DNA of 64,000 nucleotides from contig OZ005605.1 of the NCBI GenBank assembly GCA_963930655.1, forward strand, positions 21,955,501 through 22,019,500, written 5' to 3'. The notes beneath the pieces are model-generated. The model was given only the letters and a program-made list of their open reading frames with translations, made no database searches and was not told the origin of the DNA. Source of the DNA: Myrica gale (Eukaryota; Streptophyta; Magnoliopsida; Fagales; Myricaceae). Every line of letters begins with the position of its first letter. The first letter of the stretch is position 1. Shown here piece after piece: positions 11,310 to 23,944 of this stretch. Made by a program: the position numbers and the translations under genes.

Positions 11310-11946
11310 ATATTTTTATTATGGGGGCACTAAGAGAAAGAGGGCGGTTGCCAAAAGCTAGTGAAGGAAGCTGTGTATTGATACCCAGAACATAAATTCA
11401 TCCGTGATCCGTGTCCAATTATTGAACTTTTATCTTTTAGCCGATACATCGTCAAGTGCAATGTTTAATGTCAGCCCTATCAGTCAGCAAGTTCTGAATT
11501 TCACTACTTAACAAAGGAGTAACCACGTAGAAAAACACTCAATCAATTCGTTCAAAAAGTAGCTGGACCAGTTGCTTATAAGACGCGTTTACTTTCTACG
11601 TAGAAAATTCGAAACAACATCTCTCTGCTGATGAACTGCCTGGTGTTATATAGGAACCACAGGTTTCCAATATTCCCGTAATATTAAAGGAGGGCTCTCC
11701 TAAAGGATCTAACTCGCATCTGCTTTGCTGGTGGACTTGAAAGACATTCTAGAAAGGCAGTGCAGATTCTGTGGTGTCTATTGCTCAGGCGTTGCAATCT
11801 TTAAGGAAATGTCAGGTCTCTCACCTAACCAAAGAAAAGAATAATGCGTAGCTACGTTGACCAAACGGAAGATTTTAGAAGGAACATAGCTGATGATAGG
11901 CTGCGTTACAGCATTGCATTCCGCCGGTGAGGTATTTGGGGTTGTT
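11310..11946. other. Intergenic, nothing recognised
   Basis: No reading frame with family features and no repeat boundary was seen. Confidence 0.45.
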
Positions 11947-12905
11947 CGGTTACTGTGCTAAGCACAATGGTGTGAAGCACAGTGAACGAATGCTGAGATT
12001 AAACCCACGCGATCTGGTGGTTGAGGGAGGCGCTACGTCCTTTAATGAATTTAACCATAAAGTCGACCCGTTTTTAGAAACAGACTTGTTTTTCCGACCC
12101 AACACGTGAGACCAATTCGAATTCGCAGACCATCTCTATCGTTACACTCTCTCGCACTGAACCATCTCTCTTGTTCATCTCTCTCTCGCACGGATCGCCT
12201 TCCTAATTTCACAAAGACAGAAAAGGTTCATCTGCAATGGCATTTGGAGACGCAGGGATGTTTGAGAACATACAATTCAGAAAATGGCTGAAATCGCATG
12301 ACAATGCACTTGTGAAAGACTACACCGTCAATATTGTCGACGGAAGGGTGAAACAGAGGTGTGCATCAAGCTACAGAATGTGGAATCTGGAGAATTGGAT
12401 CTAGAACTAGAGTGGATGCCCCTGGACCAATATTTAGACGCTTGTTATGCTAAATGTTGAGTAAAACGAAAAATACAGCACACAATTATTTCTTCTCCCA
12501 TGGAAGCGGTCATTGATGTGGAACAACTCTGCTCCAAACCATAGCAGAACTGATGATTCTTGTTTGGGTATTTAACTTTCTTTGCTGCAGACTCTGAAGC
12601 TGAAAGAGGCACTGACATTTTCCAAGCAGGGGGAGGTGGTGGAGAAGGAGTGGGGACAGTCAGAGGAGGTGGAGGGGGGAGGTGAAGGAGAAGAAAGTTG
12701 AAACTCACGAAGGGAAAACAACGGCATTGACTGTTTTGTTTTCCAAACGGGTGGGTGAAATTCGTTTTCTGGGTTGGGTACGGGTTGGAGAGAATTGGAT
12801 TTCTCATTAAATGACGTGGCACAATTACAACCGCCTGATCGCCAACTTCTAATCTCAATTGGTGCTTCGTAGTGCTTCACACCATTTAGCTTTGCACAGT
12901 AACCG
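11947..12905. mobile_element. Inverted-repeat block enclosing possible gene fragments
   Basis: The arms are 11947-12050 and 12803-12905, in inverted orientation. Both begin CGGTTACTGTGC and share AATGGTGTGAAGCAC, TGAGATTA and TTTAATGA. The arms are about 70-75% alike by eye. The inside differs between halves. The left half contains a frame from the ATG near 12237 reading MAFGDAGMFENIQFRKWLK, and a second phase after about 12360 reads KLQNVESGELDLELEWMPLD. That second phrase recalls the tail of plant C2-domain (tricalbin/synaptotagmin-type) proteins. No transposase and no target duplication were seen. It could be a foldback or gene-capturing TIR element. Confidence 0.4.
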
Positions 12906-13290
12906 ATATGAGTGCGTCTTATCTAAGCAAGGCTAAAAGCCAGTGATGGGAGGACATTGGTAGATAGAATGCGGATGGAGTGAAGAAATGGGTTAAAGAA
13001 TCACTCTATTATTCTGATACAATGTCCAGAATAAAGTGCTTTGGTATAAATCTTTATATATATTCTGATGGAGTGAATGAATTCAACAAAACATTCAAAT
13101 TGTCCAGAAGAAAGGGCTCGGAATTGAACTTAACATCACACGTAATTTTCGAAGTTGCTTGGAAAGGCATTATGATTTTAACTTATAACCCTAAGGATGC
13201 GTTATTTATGACGAACAGATTAAAAAGAGAGAAAGAAAAGAAAGATACAAATTTTCTCTTTCACGCGCAAGTTTCATCAAAGGTTAGATC
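12906..13290. other. Flank left of the hAT insertion
   Basis: No gene recognised. The last bases, AGGTTAGATC, form the target site of the hAT element that follows. The same sequence resumes at 14899, so 13000-13290 and 14899-15390 were once contiguous. Confidence 0.5.
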
Positions 13291-14898
13291 CAGTGGCGGA
13301 GCCAGAAACCCAATTAATGGGGGGCAAACTTTTTAAGGAAAATGACAAAAAAAATTTTTTTTACTACTTAATGCAAAAAAAGTCTTAAGAGTATAAATAA
13401 AAAAATTAAGGACTAAAAACACTAAAAATATTGAAATACACGTACCATACTATTTGCTGATACTGAGAGGTGACATTAAAGATTAAATTCTTGTTGTTCA
13501 AGACACCAATAGAGCATCAACTAATCACACAAACAAAAGCATTTATATATATATATATATATATATATTCTTTGTAAAACAAAACACATAAATGAAATAA
13601 AATATTTTGAGCAATATAACTTTTTACTTCCATAAATGAAGTACTTATTTTTGTTGTTAGAAAGGATGTGCCCTATGCTCAATAAGTCCTGCTGAATTTG
13701 TTGGGATATGTAAAAAGAAAACATAACACATAAATGAGAAAAATAAACAATTACTGTATTTTTATTATTTTTGAAAGAAACAATAGCAAAACGAAGCATA
13801 TTGGAAAAAGAAGCCAAATTATCCAAAGTTCAAAAAGAATCCAGGTTCCAATGGCATAAAAATACTTCTCACCCTTGCTATAGTTTTTTTAGTGTGACAG
13901 TACTATTGAACACGGGCTTCTCAAGAGTGGAATCTCTATCAACAATAAAATAACCCAAAATTGCAAGGAGAAAATACATACTTGGTAAATGATAATAGAA
14001 AAAAAATTTGGACAAAAAGTTCAATTTTAACATCCAAATAACTATTCTACTCCCCTTACAAAATGAGAAAACAGAAAAATCGTAGTTCGAAGTGCCCATT
14101 ACCTGGCTAAATTAATGGCTAAAATTTTGAAGAAATAGATTTATAACTTGATCCAAACGTCACAAATTACAATGGAAAAGAAGTTCCACCTTTAGAGAAA
14201 GACAATTAAAAACAAGTTAATCTCATGGGCTATGAAAAATCAGACCTAAACAAACAAAAGATGGATGAAAATGAGTCTTACTTCAACTTTGGATTTTCAT
14301 AAATTGTGGAGAAGTCAGACATGTAAAATTAGATGATGATAGTGACAATAAAATGATATAACCAATGATTCTCTAGTAAGTAAAGATGAGCACGCAACAC
14401 ACTTGAATAATTGAATTATCACTTATCCAACAAGAGCACACCACCCCTTTCTCAGTATTTGCGATATCCAAATTCTCAACCAAGTCCAACATAAAAGGCA
14501 AAAGAACAAAAAAAAAGCAGTACTAGAATAGTGAAAACATTTATTTCAATGGTTACAACACACAACGATTATCAGGACTCAGGAGAAGTATATGAAATAT
14601 TCGTCGCAAAATTCATGACAACGTCGACAAGTTAATGTAGGATTTCAAGTTTTGACATAAATAAATATCTCTCTGCTTATTCTTTTAATTTGATTTTGAG
14701 GTATTGGGCTGCTTGGGTTTTAAGGGGGGCGGGCTGATTAATCTAGGCAGGCAAGGGGGGGCAAACATAATTTTTATTTGGCCAAGGGGGGCAAACCTAA
14801 TAAAAATAAATAAAAAATAAAAAAATGCATGTAAAAAAAATATTTGGGGGGAGCCAACCGGGGCAATGGCCCCGGTTCGCCCCCCTCCTCCGCCTGTG
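13291..14898. mobile_element. hAT-superfamily element, non-autonomous or decayed
   Basis: The left end starts CAGTGGCGGAGCCAG and the right end is CCTCCGCCTGTG, so the reversed end is CACAGGCGGAGG. Flanks on both sides read GTTAGATC, a perfect 8 bp duplication as made by hAT transposases. Subterminal phrases GGGGGGCAAAC recur near both ends. The 1608 bp interior is AT-rich. It has a run of about 14 AT dinucleotides at 13541-13568, and its open frames (for example 13521-13826 on the minus strand) show no recognisable transposase. The GTGGCGGAGCCAGG terminus is familiar from plant hAT repeats. Confidence 0.85.
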
Positions 14899-15390
14899 GT
14901 TAGATCCCGCTTCTTCTGTGGTTTGATCGAGTTGAAATTTGGAGGAGACTTTCACGACACAAGGAGTTACAATCTGAACGTTGAAGATCAGATTTTGAGC
15001 TCGGAAACAGTGGTTCGTATACATAAACAGTAACTGCAGATTGGTTGATATTTTCTCTATGTTCTTTTTCCGTTGTATTTGTCAAGATTGATATAATGTT
15101 GAAGATCTAAGTTGTAGCCTCTAGTTGTGACTAGAGAAGACTTTGTGTACCAATTATTTGGTATATAGTGGAGATTTGACTGAACTAGGTCCTGTGGTTT
15201 TTTCTTTCTCACACAGGAGAACTTGTTCACTTAAAAATTACTTGTGTCTTTCTGACTTGATGTGATTGATTATCTTGAGATTATTTTTAAATACATATAA
15301 TTGTTGAGATTGCACTCTATTTGTTTTCGTCTCGATAGAAGAATTATTCCACAATTTATTTGTCGTTATCCCTCTCAACATTAATTGTAT
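14899..15390 (+). mobile_element. Possible copia-type retroelement remnant
   Basis: The stretch reads like the end of a polyprotein gene and LTR leader: GGTTTGATCGAGTTGAAATT, then TGACTAGAGAAGACTTTG and TCCTGTGGTTTTTTC, phrases typical of Ty1-copia LTR regions. No second LTR, primer site or target duplication was found. Low certainty. Confidence 0.25.
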
Positions 15391-15696
15391 AATGGGGCTT
15401 AATTAGGCATGGAAAAGAATGGAGAATAAATAAAGCGAAAAAAGCAAAGGGGATAGATAAAGCAGCAATGAAGTATATTGCGATGCACATTTAGTACTGC
15501 GAGCAGATAAAGTACTCTCAATTGTTTGGCCAAATGGGAAAACTTCAACTTGATGAGAGAAAGGAATTTCTTCAGTCTGAAGATACCAAACGATTCATCT
15601 TGAAATGGTTTGGAGGAAGCATCTAATTTGGTATGACAAGTGGAGTCCACCGGTTGAAAAAATTGGTCGAAGGTTGGTTAATGATTCGGGTTAGGG

Positions 15697-15806
15697 AGGA
15701 ACAAACCCACGGGACGTTGAAGACTGGTCTAAATTAGCCGCTATTTCATGCCATGTCTTATAAAGTCATAAGAGTTAGCGAGTCCTGGACCCCATCCAAG
15801 CAGCCG
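15697..15806 (+). repeat. Dispersed duplicated block, copy B
   Basis: Partner of 8603-8715. The identical core is GAAGACTGGTCTAAATTAG plus CCGCTATTTCATG, followed by a diverged tail with GGACCCCATCCAAGCA. Confidence 0.6.
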
Positions 15807-16027
15807 CCCGTGACAATCCCGCCTCATTCACAAGAAGTGTATACTGTATAGGAATATTTGCTTTATTCAGAAAAAAAAAGTATCGGAATATTTGCAAACA
15901 GACCCCATGCAATCTTCTAACCAAGTTGCGAGATTCTTTTTCTGGGTCCAAGATTGCAAACTGAAGTTTACATAACAATTGAACGGGACAACTTTTGAGT
16001 TCCAATTTCGGCGTTTATAAATTAGGT

Positions 16028-16205
16028 GACATTTGATTGTAAAAATATTGGGGGTTGAAGTTGGTGAAAAAGTAAAGAGATAGATGATTTGAATAAATTT
16101 TTTATATTTATTTAGAATAATCAGTGATGATTTGATGAGATGAGAAAAAATTTAAAAAATATATATTTTTATGAAGGTGAAAATTTTAAAGGCAACCAAA
16201 CATCT
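16028..16205. repeat. AT-rich MITE-like repeat
   Basis: It begins GACATTTGATTGTAAAAATA and ends AAAATTTTAAAGGCAACCAAACATC, whose reversed end GATGTTTGGTTGCC roughly matches the start. Similar AT-rich units (with AAAATTTTA, a GTGAAAAAGT phrase and a GATGAGA phrase, or their reverse) recur near 29655-29850, 32745-32960 and 61785-61965. No coding. Confidence 0.4.
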
Positions 16206-16809
16206 ACGTCTCCAGAAAGCTGATGGACTGGCTTGGTTGAACTTTGGGCCTTCGGTTCTTTTTCTTTAGATTTTCAAATCTAATTGTTGTGGGTCTTGGC
16301 TTACTTGGGCTTAGGCGAACTAAAAGAGCGCATTTTGCTTTCGACTCGTCGAATATATTGGTTTAGAATTACCCAAAACTAAACAGAAAAAGGTTGTTTG
16401 GACAGCGAGAAGGTTATCGGCTTTCCTTTTAATCTTTGTATTAATATGGGTATTTTTGGTTATTCCATTTACCTTTCAAAACTTATTCCCTTGTTCTGTA
16501 AAGAGAGAAATAAGGGTATCTTTTCTGAATGGATCAAATGCACCATAAATTATTCATAAATATTTTGGGAAATACTTGAAGTAAAACAAGGGGCAAAAAG
16601 TGTTATTCTGACCTAGGAAGCATGCAAAACGACAGTGTCATCTCCATAAAACCCATTTAAGCTACCTATGAATCAATAAAAACTATATATATATATATGT
16701 AAAATCGGTAGCTGTCAAAACTAGCTGTACATCCTATATACATGGCCGCCGACCTAAAAAAAAAAGCCCTCCAATAATGGTCAATATATTTTCCTTTTAG
16801 TTTAAACTT

Positions 16810-19800
16810 TCACGAAGTACTGCTCAGGTGAAAACCGTCAAAAGAGCCCACCTTCTGCTTCGTCTCCGGTTGCATTTCTCTTACGTTCTCTTCATCCGGC
16901 AGTTCAACTGCCACATATTGATCAGCGTCTGAAGGGCGATCAAAATCAACTGGGAATGTTGCGTCAAGAGTATTGAAAGAGGGTGAACTGTCCAGCGAAG
17001 TTTCAAGCGAGGCGTCCAGTGAAGGGCGTGCCCCGACGTTACGTGTGTTCCCCAAAGCAAGGCTTTTCTTGGCCTTGACTCGCCATCTTTGCAGACCATA
17101 AGCCACCACCTCAGTGAAAACATCTTTCCTCATTGACGTACCCATCTGTTGCACACATAAGATGTATGCTTATCCATTCAAATGATGTGACGCTTATAAG
17201 AAAAAACAGCACTACTTAAAGGTTTGATACTTGAGGCTTTTAATTTAATGTGAGTTTGGAGTACCTGAGTGACCAAAGCATAGAGAGGGAGCGTCACATA
17301 GCCACAAAGGATTTGTACCACTACACCCATGGCGAGCCGTATGAAGATAGTCTCATTTTCTTGATGGAAGCACGACCTAAAACCATACTTGAGCTGTAAT
17401 TCGGAGTGAGTTAGAAGAGGAATTTCCCTTTGATTACGTACTAATTAGTGCAATAATGGTGGCAATAACAACAAAGTTCAGGGGGCTTACCCAAGTCCAT
17501 GTAAAGAATGCCAGTTGAAAGGAATTCTGCAGAGCCCAAAAAACCTTTATTAGGATTACGCTAATTTATGTATAATCTTTGTCACCCCTTTTCAAATAAT
17601 TCCATTCCTTCTGATAAAGCAAGAAACGTCATTTTTCAGCTCCTTTCCCGTTCTCGCGATTGAAATCGAGAAGGGACAGGGATTATTTTAATTATCTTCT
17701 AAAATATAAAGCACTTTTGTGTTATTGGTCAAATTTGGTAGCAAAAAGTCAAAAGCCCTGCAGTAGTGTTTGTAAAAGACTAGAGAATCTGTCTTGTCGA
17801 TGACATAATTTGAAAGGCGTTGAAGGAATTGCCTGAAACAATATGAAGTGGATTAGGTGAAGAAGCAATTTCGGCCGGCCGAACCAAAAAAAGTGGTCAC
17901 TGGGCTTCACGAGTACCGTTCCTCTTACAACATGAGATTTCTCATGGCTATCTAAGCACATCTTTGTTATGATGCCCTGTAACTTTGTTCCGACAAGCAA
18001 CAGCATCTGCAAAACACAGAAGACCGTTACAATTCCCTCATCTCATTGCAAAATTTTCCATGGCTAAAAGCATGCATCCTTGTAGCCGAACGTGATTTGC
18101 TTACCACTAACGGGAAGAAGGGAAGCCAAAGATGACTGTGAAATACTGGACAAATAGAACCAATATGTTGAGTTAGGAGTAAACTAAAGATTTATCTCTT
18201 GAAATTTAATGGGTACGATTTTACCGTGTGCATTGAAGAATATGAAAAATACAGAAAATATCCAAATCCACCAACTGCAAAAATAAGACGTACGGCGGAG
18301 AAAAATTATGTACTGATCAGTATCATAAATTGAATTCCAAAGTGGTGTATCAAGGCGTTATTATACAAAGTGATTGTTTGTATCCGTACCTTATTCCTAC
18401 AACCATCCCAAAATCTTTTTCCAAAGCTCTTCTTATGTACTTCTGAAAATCAAAGTTACTTCCTTCTGCAAAATGGGCCTAGGAGACAGCAAAAACTAGA
18501 TGAACTTTCATCCTCGACCAAAAACATTGCATTGAACTGACTATAGCATGAGTTGGGTGCAATACCATAATGAACCCATGTCTAAGAGTCAAATAATCCA
18601 CCTTGGAGACAGACTTATAGAATTGTCTAAGAAAACAGGCCTGCAGAATATAGAAAGACAATTAGTCTGTTGGTAGAAAGGAGGGATGTTTAGTTTTGGT
18701 AACATTTTCATTGAACTACTAACTGGCCAACGCAGAAATCGGTGGTCACTCCAAAACTTCAGATGCCGCCTTCCAAATGATGTTTGATGGGTAAGCTGAA
18801 ACCTCCGTGGATCTAGATATGTTATCAAGGAGGAGTAATTAGAATCATAGAATAGACAGAGAGAGAAGAAATGAAGCGAAGAAAATAAAGTTAATAGATT
18901 AATAAAATAATTATAGCTTAAGAGACTGGAAAAATAGTGAAACGAACTAATCATGATTCGAAACTTATCTTAGATCTTTCACGGATAATAATGATTCTTT
19001 TTTTTTTCTAAGCAAGTAAGAAGATAACATTCACAAGCGAAGGAATACACAAAAGAAGCCCTCTACAAACAGAAATACAGAGGTCGGCACGAGGGCAAAC
19101 TGCACAAGGCCTACAAGGAGAAAGTTGACAAAAAGTCTAGCTAACTGAAAAGGGCCAAAAGACCCAACAAAGCCACCAGATGCGGCAACTAAGGTTGAAC
19201 AAAACCGGTCTGGACCTCAAAATCAGACCAGACTAATGGTCTTAGGGGTACAAATTTGGTCCGATCTAGACCAAATTTGGAAAACCAGTTATATCCGATC
19301 CGGCCTAGGCCTTTTGAAAAACAGTATGAACTTGATCGAACCGGATTTATTAATATAATAATAAATATTATTTTTTAATACAAGCTCAAAACTTTTACCC
19401 TAAAACTATGCTTGTTTAAGACAATTGTATTTTGACTATGATGCTTAATTTTTTGAGACATACAACTAATTTTTTTTATCTTGAGATGTGAGCTGAAAAT
19501 GAAATAAATAAATAAAAGTTTTGGATAAAAAAAAATCGGTCTGGACCACTTTGTAAGTGGTCCAACCGGACCGTTTTGGACTGGTCTGATCCTTCAATTT
19601 ATACACAATTGGAAATCCGGTCTGACTGAATTTCTAGTTGTGCGGCCCTAGCGGCGATGCCCGCCAAAGAAGAAGGTGACGGCGACACCTTAATCCCACC
19701 CGCATAGATTGCATCTAAAAGAGCATAAAGAAGAGGAGCACGAAAGGACTCCAACAAAGCTGGAAGAGGGTCACAACATGCCAGCAAAAAGAGAACTGAA

Positions 19801-21752
19801 CCATCGAAGAAGATGAGATCGGAGACCAAAAAACCGATATGAAGCAACCGGTATCTTTGCCATGTTTCCAAAATTATATTAAATCAAAGGATCTCTTTGA
19901 GGCATGGTGCGCCTACCACTAATGATAACGAGGTGGATGATATTGACAACCAGCGATGTTGCCAAATCAAAAACATGTTATACAATAAACTTCTATCTGT
20001 CATATTGTCGCTGTTTTATGATAAAGAAAGATTAATAGGGTCCACAAGGACTTGTTCACCAGACCAGATTCTAGATAGATAGCCATCAAATCTTACCATT
20101 CGAAAATTGATATTCCAATGTTCTGGTTTCTGCCTCCCAAGACTCCCATTTCCTCATCTGGAAAGAGAAAGGAAAATTCACAAAACTGAAAAGTAGGACG
20201 ATGCAGCTAGCCAACATGTCAAACACCTGTCCAGCATTCCCATTTAAAATAATCTAGTAGAGTTTTTTGGTCAAAGTTCATACTTGAGGGATTCCGTTTA
20301 CAATTTTTCCTTTTCTCTGTTTTGCGCGCTTGCGAAAGTCAAAAGCTAAACAAGTCTCCCCCCACCCCCCTAACTTAGAAGGAGATGAGAGGAAAAGTTT
20401 AAAAAAGTGAAATAAAGCTCTAGGTTATAAAGACCGGAAATGTACTGTTTGAGTAAAAATCGTAGGATTTTAGAGAAAATATGAATATTTATGTTGAATA
20501 GTGTTTTATTGGTATTTGTGTAAAGTGGAGAGAGAAACGATTTAATGGTAATAAAAAAATATTTGAGTTATATGTGAAAAAGTATAGAGAGAATTTAGGT
20601 TGAACAAAAAAATAAAAAATTGTTGAAGATTGTGTAAAATGTATTGGTGTTTGTGTTTGAATTCTGAATATGTTCAGTGGTAGTTTTGTGAATGTATTTG
20701 AATCCTGAAAATATTTAGAAAACGAATATAACCCAGGAAAGATCAAGAAATTACCTTTGCCATCCCAAGACCAAACGTGAGAACGCAAGAGAATATATGA
20801 AAGAAGGCTAGCACAAATATTAAGTACTGCAGTTCATCAACACCGTTCCTTGATAAGAAGGAGATCTTTCCCTGTTCAATAAACCATCAAAAGCAACTAA
20901 ATAAATTTACCTAAATTAGAAAAAAAAGGTTATGAATGCAAAGTTCAAAGAGAAAAAATCTTCAGGTGCAAGCTCTGTTTAGGTGAGTGTATCCTGCATG
21001 CGATCAATTCTATAACGCAATTCTTCTTGATGCCAACAGAAGACATTTTTGGAATAAGCTTTCCAACACGACCATCAACTTCAAGCTCGAAATACAGTTT
21101 ATTCGAAAAGTAATCTGTGAGTGCACATGACATTTGGAAGACATTCTTGTGTGTTCCTCTGGTTTTCATTATTTGCTTCATACGAATCATACCTGCTCCG
21201 CGCATTTTGTTTCTTCCTCAGTATCACTTGCAGTCATGTTCTCGCAGGGAAGAAATGATTCACCAACGCTCTTTGGAATACAGAGTTTTGCTATTGTTTT
21301 TTGGCACACATTCAACAACAATGATAGAAACCCCAACAGCATCAATTCTGCAAAGAAAGGAGAGTATGTACTACAATTAACAACAATCCTAAGAAAGCAA
21401 AACATTATGCCCCTAACATTTGACCACAATATTTGGATTCTCACCCGACTTGATCTTGTCGAGAGCCTGAATGAGGGACTTCCTCCTTTTCTTGGTGAAG
21501 TACTGCATAAAAAGACAAGCAATACCGGTAACTAACAACAAATCAAAGGTACAAGATTGGTTATAGTTATACCTGCTGGACAAAAGGCCATCCATGCAAG
21601 CGAAATAGCAGGAATACCTTGGCCAAAAGCTGTAGCAGCCGCTCAATAAGAAGGGAACCTAGTATCAAGATGAAACACACAGTTGCCACAGCCCACGTCG
21701 GCGTTATTTCTAGTGTGCGTTCAACAGCACTTGTCACCTCCTCCTCCGCCAT
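16810..21752 (-). CDS. MLO: MLO family seven-transmembrane protein (14 exons)
   Basis: Exons on the minus strand: 21618-21752, 21445-21502, 21193-21347, 20755-20871, 20097-20157, 18724-18812, 18566-18640, 18390-18478, 18225-18274, 18105-18145, 17833-18006, 17491-17526, 17265-17393, 16810-17145. Phases close to give 514 residues, a usual MLO length. Landmarks are [12 protein letters not shown] at the N-terminus, [90 protein letters not shown] and [17 protein letters not shown]. The tail has [12 protein letters not shown], the basic/Trp calmodulin-binding helix. MLO proteins are plasma-membrane Ca2+-linked channel-type proteins in powdery mildew susceptibility, pollen tube and root responses. 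The short first loop and ATPTW-like start resemble MLO3-type (clade V/VI) members; the clade is not certain. The intron after FILFQ has a GC donor. The intron after exon 5 is 1.28 kb and repeat-filled. Confidence 0.93.
19190..19660. repeat. Repeat inside MLO intron 5, hAT-MITE-like
   Basis: The long intron (18813-20096) carries sequence rich in GGTCTGGACC, GGACCGG and reversed equivalents at both ends (19200-19290 and 19535-19615) around an AT-rich centre. This recalls non-autonomous hAT elements of plants whose ends read CTAAGGTTGAAC and, reversed, CTAGGGCCGCAC. No clean 8 bp duplication could be fixed. The flanks at 18990-19190 and 19640-19875 have a different composition and may be an older retroelement into which it inserted. 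Confidence 0.35.
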
Positions 21753-23944
21753 TCCTCTCTTTCTGATCTCTCGTATCTAGTGTAATTTGAAGGGGGTCAT
21801 TGCTATCAGCTTGGACTCCCAAGTGATGCTTTATTACAATTCCAGGGGGCAGTTGTGGGTTACTGTAGTCTATGCGGACCTGGATCCTGGCACCTCCCTT
21901 CCTAAGCACTTCTATAGTTCTGCTAGTCAAAATACTTCTTCCGTCATTGGCTACGCCATGTCCCCCTAATTCCATTCTAGTACGGAATCACTGACGTATC
22001 AAGGTGCATAAACAGACAAAAGAGAGGCTAAAATAGTAAATATTAGTTAACAAAAATGAATGATTATGATTATAAGAAACGTATTATAAAATTAGCTCAA
22101 ATAAATTAAGGATCTTAATTCAAATTCCCCACTAAAACCAGTACACGCAGAATATTGCACGTATCCCGCAAACTTAAATTGTAACAATACCCTTATAGGC
22201 CACTCCCCCATGTGCTGCTGTAAATGCTTAGGTATCACTCTCAGAATGTGAACAAGAGAAAGAAAGAACACTTGAGTTTTTATCCTGACACGTTGAAGAA
22301 CAAGTTTGCATTTTCACACGATCCACGTTGGTTGCAGAAAGATTGAGCTCGGGGCTTTTTTTATTTTCGTCCATCAGGAGTCGAGACGAGAGAGATGGTC
22401 ACGAGATTGTGGCTGTTGGTGCCACAAATTTGTCGCGATTGAGATTTTCTGGGTTCCTTGGACTAGAAAGCTTTCACATTTTGACGTTACCAGCTTAAAG
22501 CAACGCGTTTGTTGTAGTTTCCTTCGATTCGCAAGCACCGCTAAACGCTGACTTCGACAAAACCACACAAATAAATAATGCGGAAATTGCTGCTTCATGC
22601 TCGTGGCTGTGACACCGGCGCACCGCGTCAATAGAAGTCGGGCCAGAACACATTGGCTTGAAATTTGAGGTACAAGGATGTTGACACTGACAAGCGCCCG
22701 ATTAAGAGTTCCAAATCCCGATTATCGTGGAATCTACGGGGCCATTGGTAGCTTCAAACAAATGCATCTAACAATTTAACATTTCGTCGACGGTCAAAAA
22801 AATGGATATCTGGTTTATAACTTAAGCAGTAAGAGGAGGGAACCAAGACAATCACAAGAAACCCTGCCTCAAATTATAATTCCCAACTCGCACTACACCC
22901 ACCATGCCTTCAGATAGAAGAAAAAATTAGCCAGCGAGCCAATATAAAGCAAAAATACTTGAGAGGCCGCATGCGGATCTAAACAAGAGAAATCAGCACG
23001 ACCATTAATAAATGCTAAGAAAAGCATAAACGGATCGAAGTGTAGCACACAAGATTGGAACAAATAAGTTTACGTGGGTAGTCATCAGTTAGAACAGACC
23101 CTGTTCCAATGAGTACAATCATCAGAAGACCTAATAGATTAGATTAACCCAAACTGCTCTTCAAGTTGAAAGAAAGACAATTACTGTTTTCCCACTGGAT
23201 AAATCACACCCCAGCGGAACTACACAAATCGGTGGAAATTACAAGCATCTTCTTCTGCAACTTCAGGGGCCAGTACTACGTCTTAGAAAATATCATAGGC
23301 CTCGACAAAAGATTGCAGAATTTCCTGCAAAACGTTGTCAATAGCTCTATCAACCAAGAGGGGGAGAATCTAGACAAAAAGACCCAGTGTCAATAGATCA
23401 GGACGCAGACACGCATGCCAATGAAAAGAAAGACAAATTCAAACCATCCACTTGATAACAGAAATTAGGAGCCTGTAACAATTATGTATCATAGGTTTTA
23501 AACCCGAAATTTGACTAGTAGGAAATCTTCTGCAAGTGAAATTAAATGCTACCCAAAACCAGGACATTTTAGCACCAGCCACACCTATGCCGGCACTTTC
23601 TTGTGAGCCTCCTACAATACATGAGCCATTCACCATTTAAATGATGTAAAACACAATCTTCACGCTTGATGCTGAATGACGAACAATCCAAAAATCTAAA
23701 ATCAGATTTTGAACACTTAAACTCAGCAACAAAATGGATCTTCTCCATTAAGCGTCCATTCTCTTGTGCTTTCCCAATACAAATTCGAGCAATTTCCCCT
23801 GCACTAGGGAAAAGGCCATCCAAATTCAGCTCCAATCCATTATCCGATAATCACACCTGTCTAGCTTAGGAAGACCAGTTTCCAGTCGACAACACTGCCA
23901 GGCATGCAAAGCTACTGTTCCTACCATACAATTACAATGCAATA
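21753..23944. other. Between MLO (5' side) and ARF3 (3' side)
   Basis: Both neighbours read leftward, so this holds the MLO promoter and 5' leader (from 21753 upward) and the ARF3 3' untranslated region (below 23945). No other gene, RNA or repeat could be supported. Short open frames at 22306-22631 and 23569-23835 resemble nothing I know. Confidence 0.5.

Larger units (their letters stand above)
15391..16809. other. Intergenic 3' of MLO
   Basis: No gene recognised. It contains the second copy of the 8.6 kb block and a MITE-like hairpin (listed separately), and it should include the MLO 3' untranslated region near 16600-16809. Confidence 0.5.

Noticed and set aside
20945..21205. Additional MLO exon reading into the intron after CAEQ
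   Set aside because: The frame continues past the donor CAG-GTATGA. The family sequence resumes at GKISFL in the next exon, so the stretch is intron.
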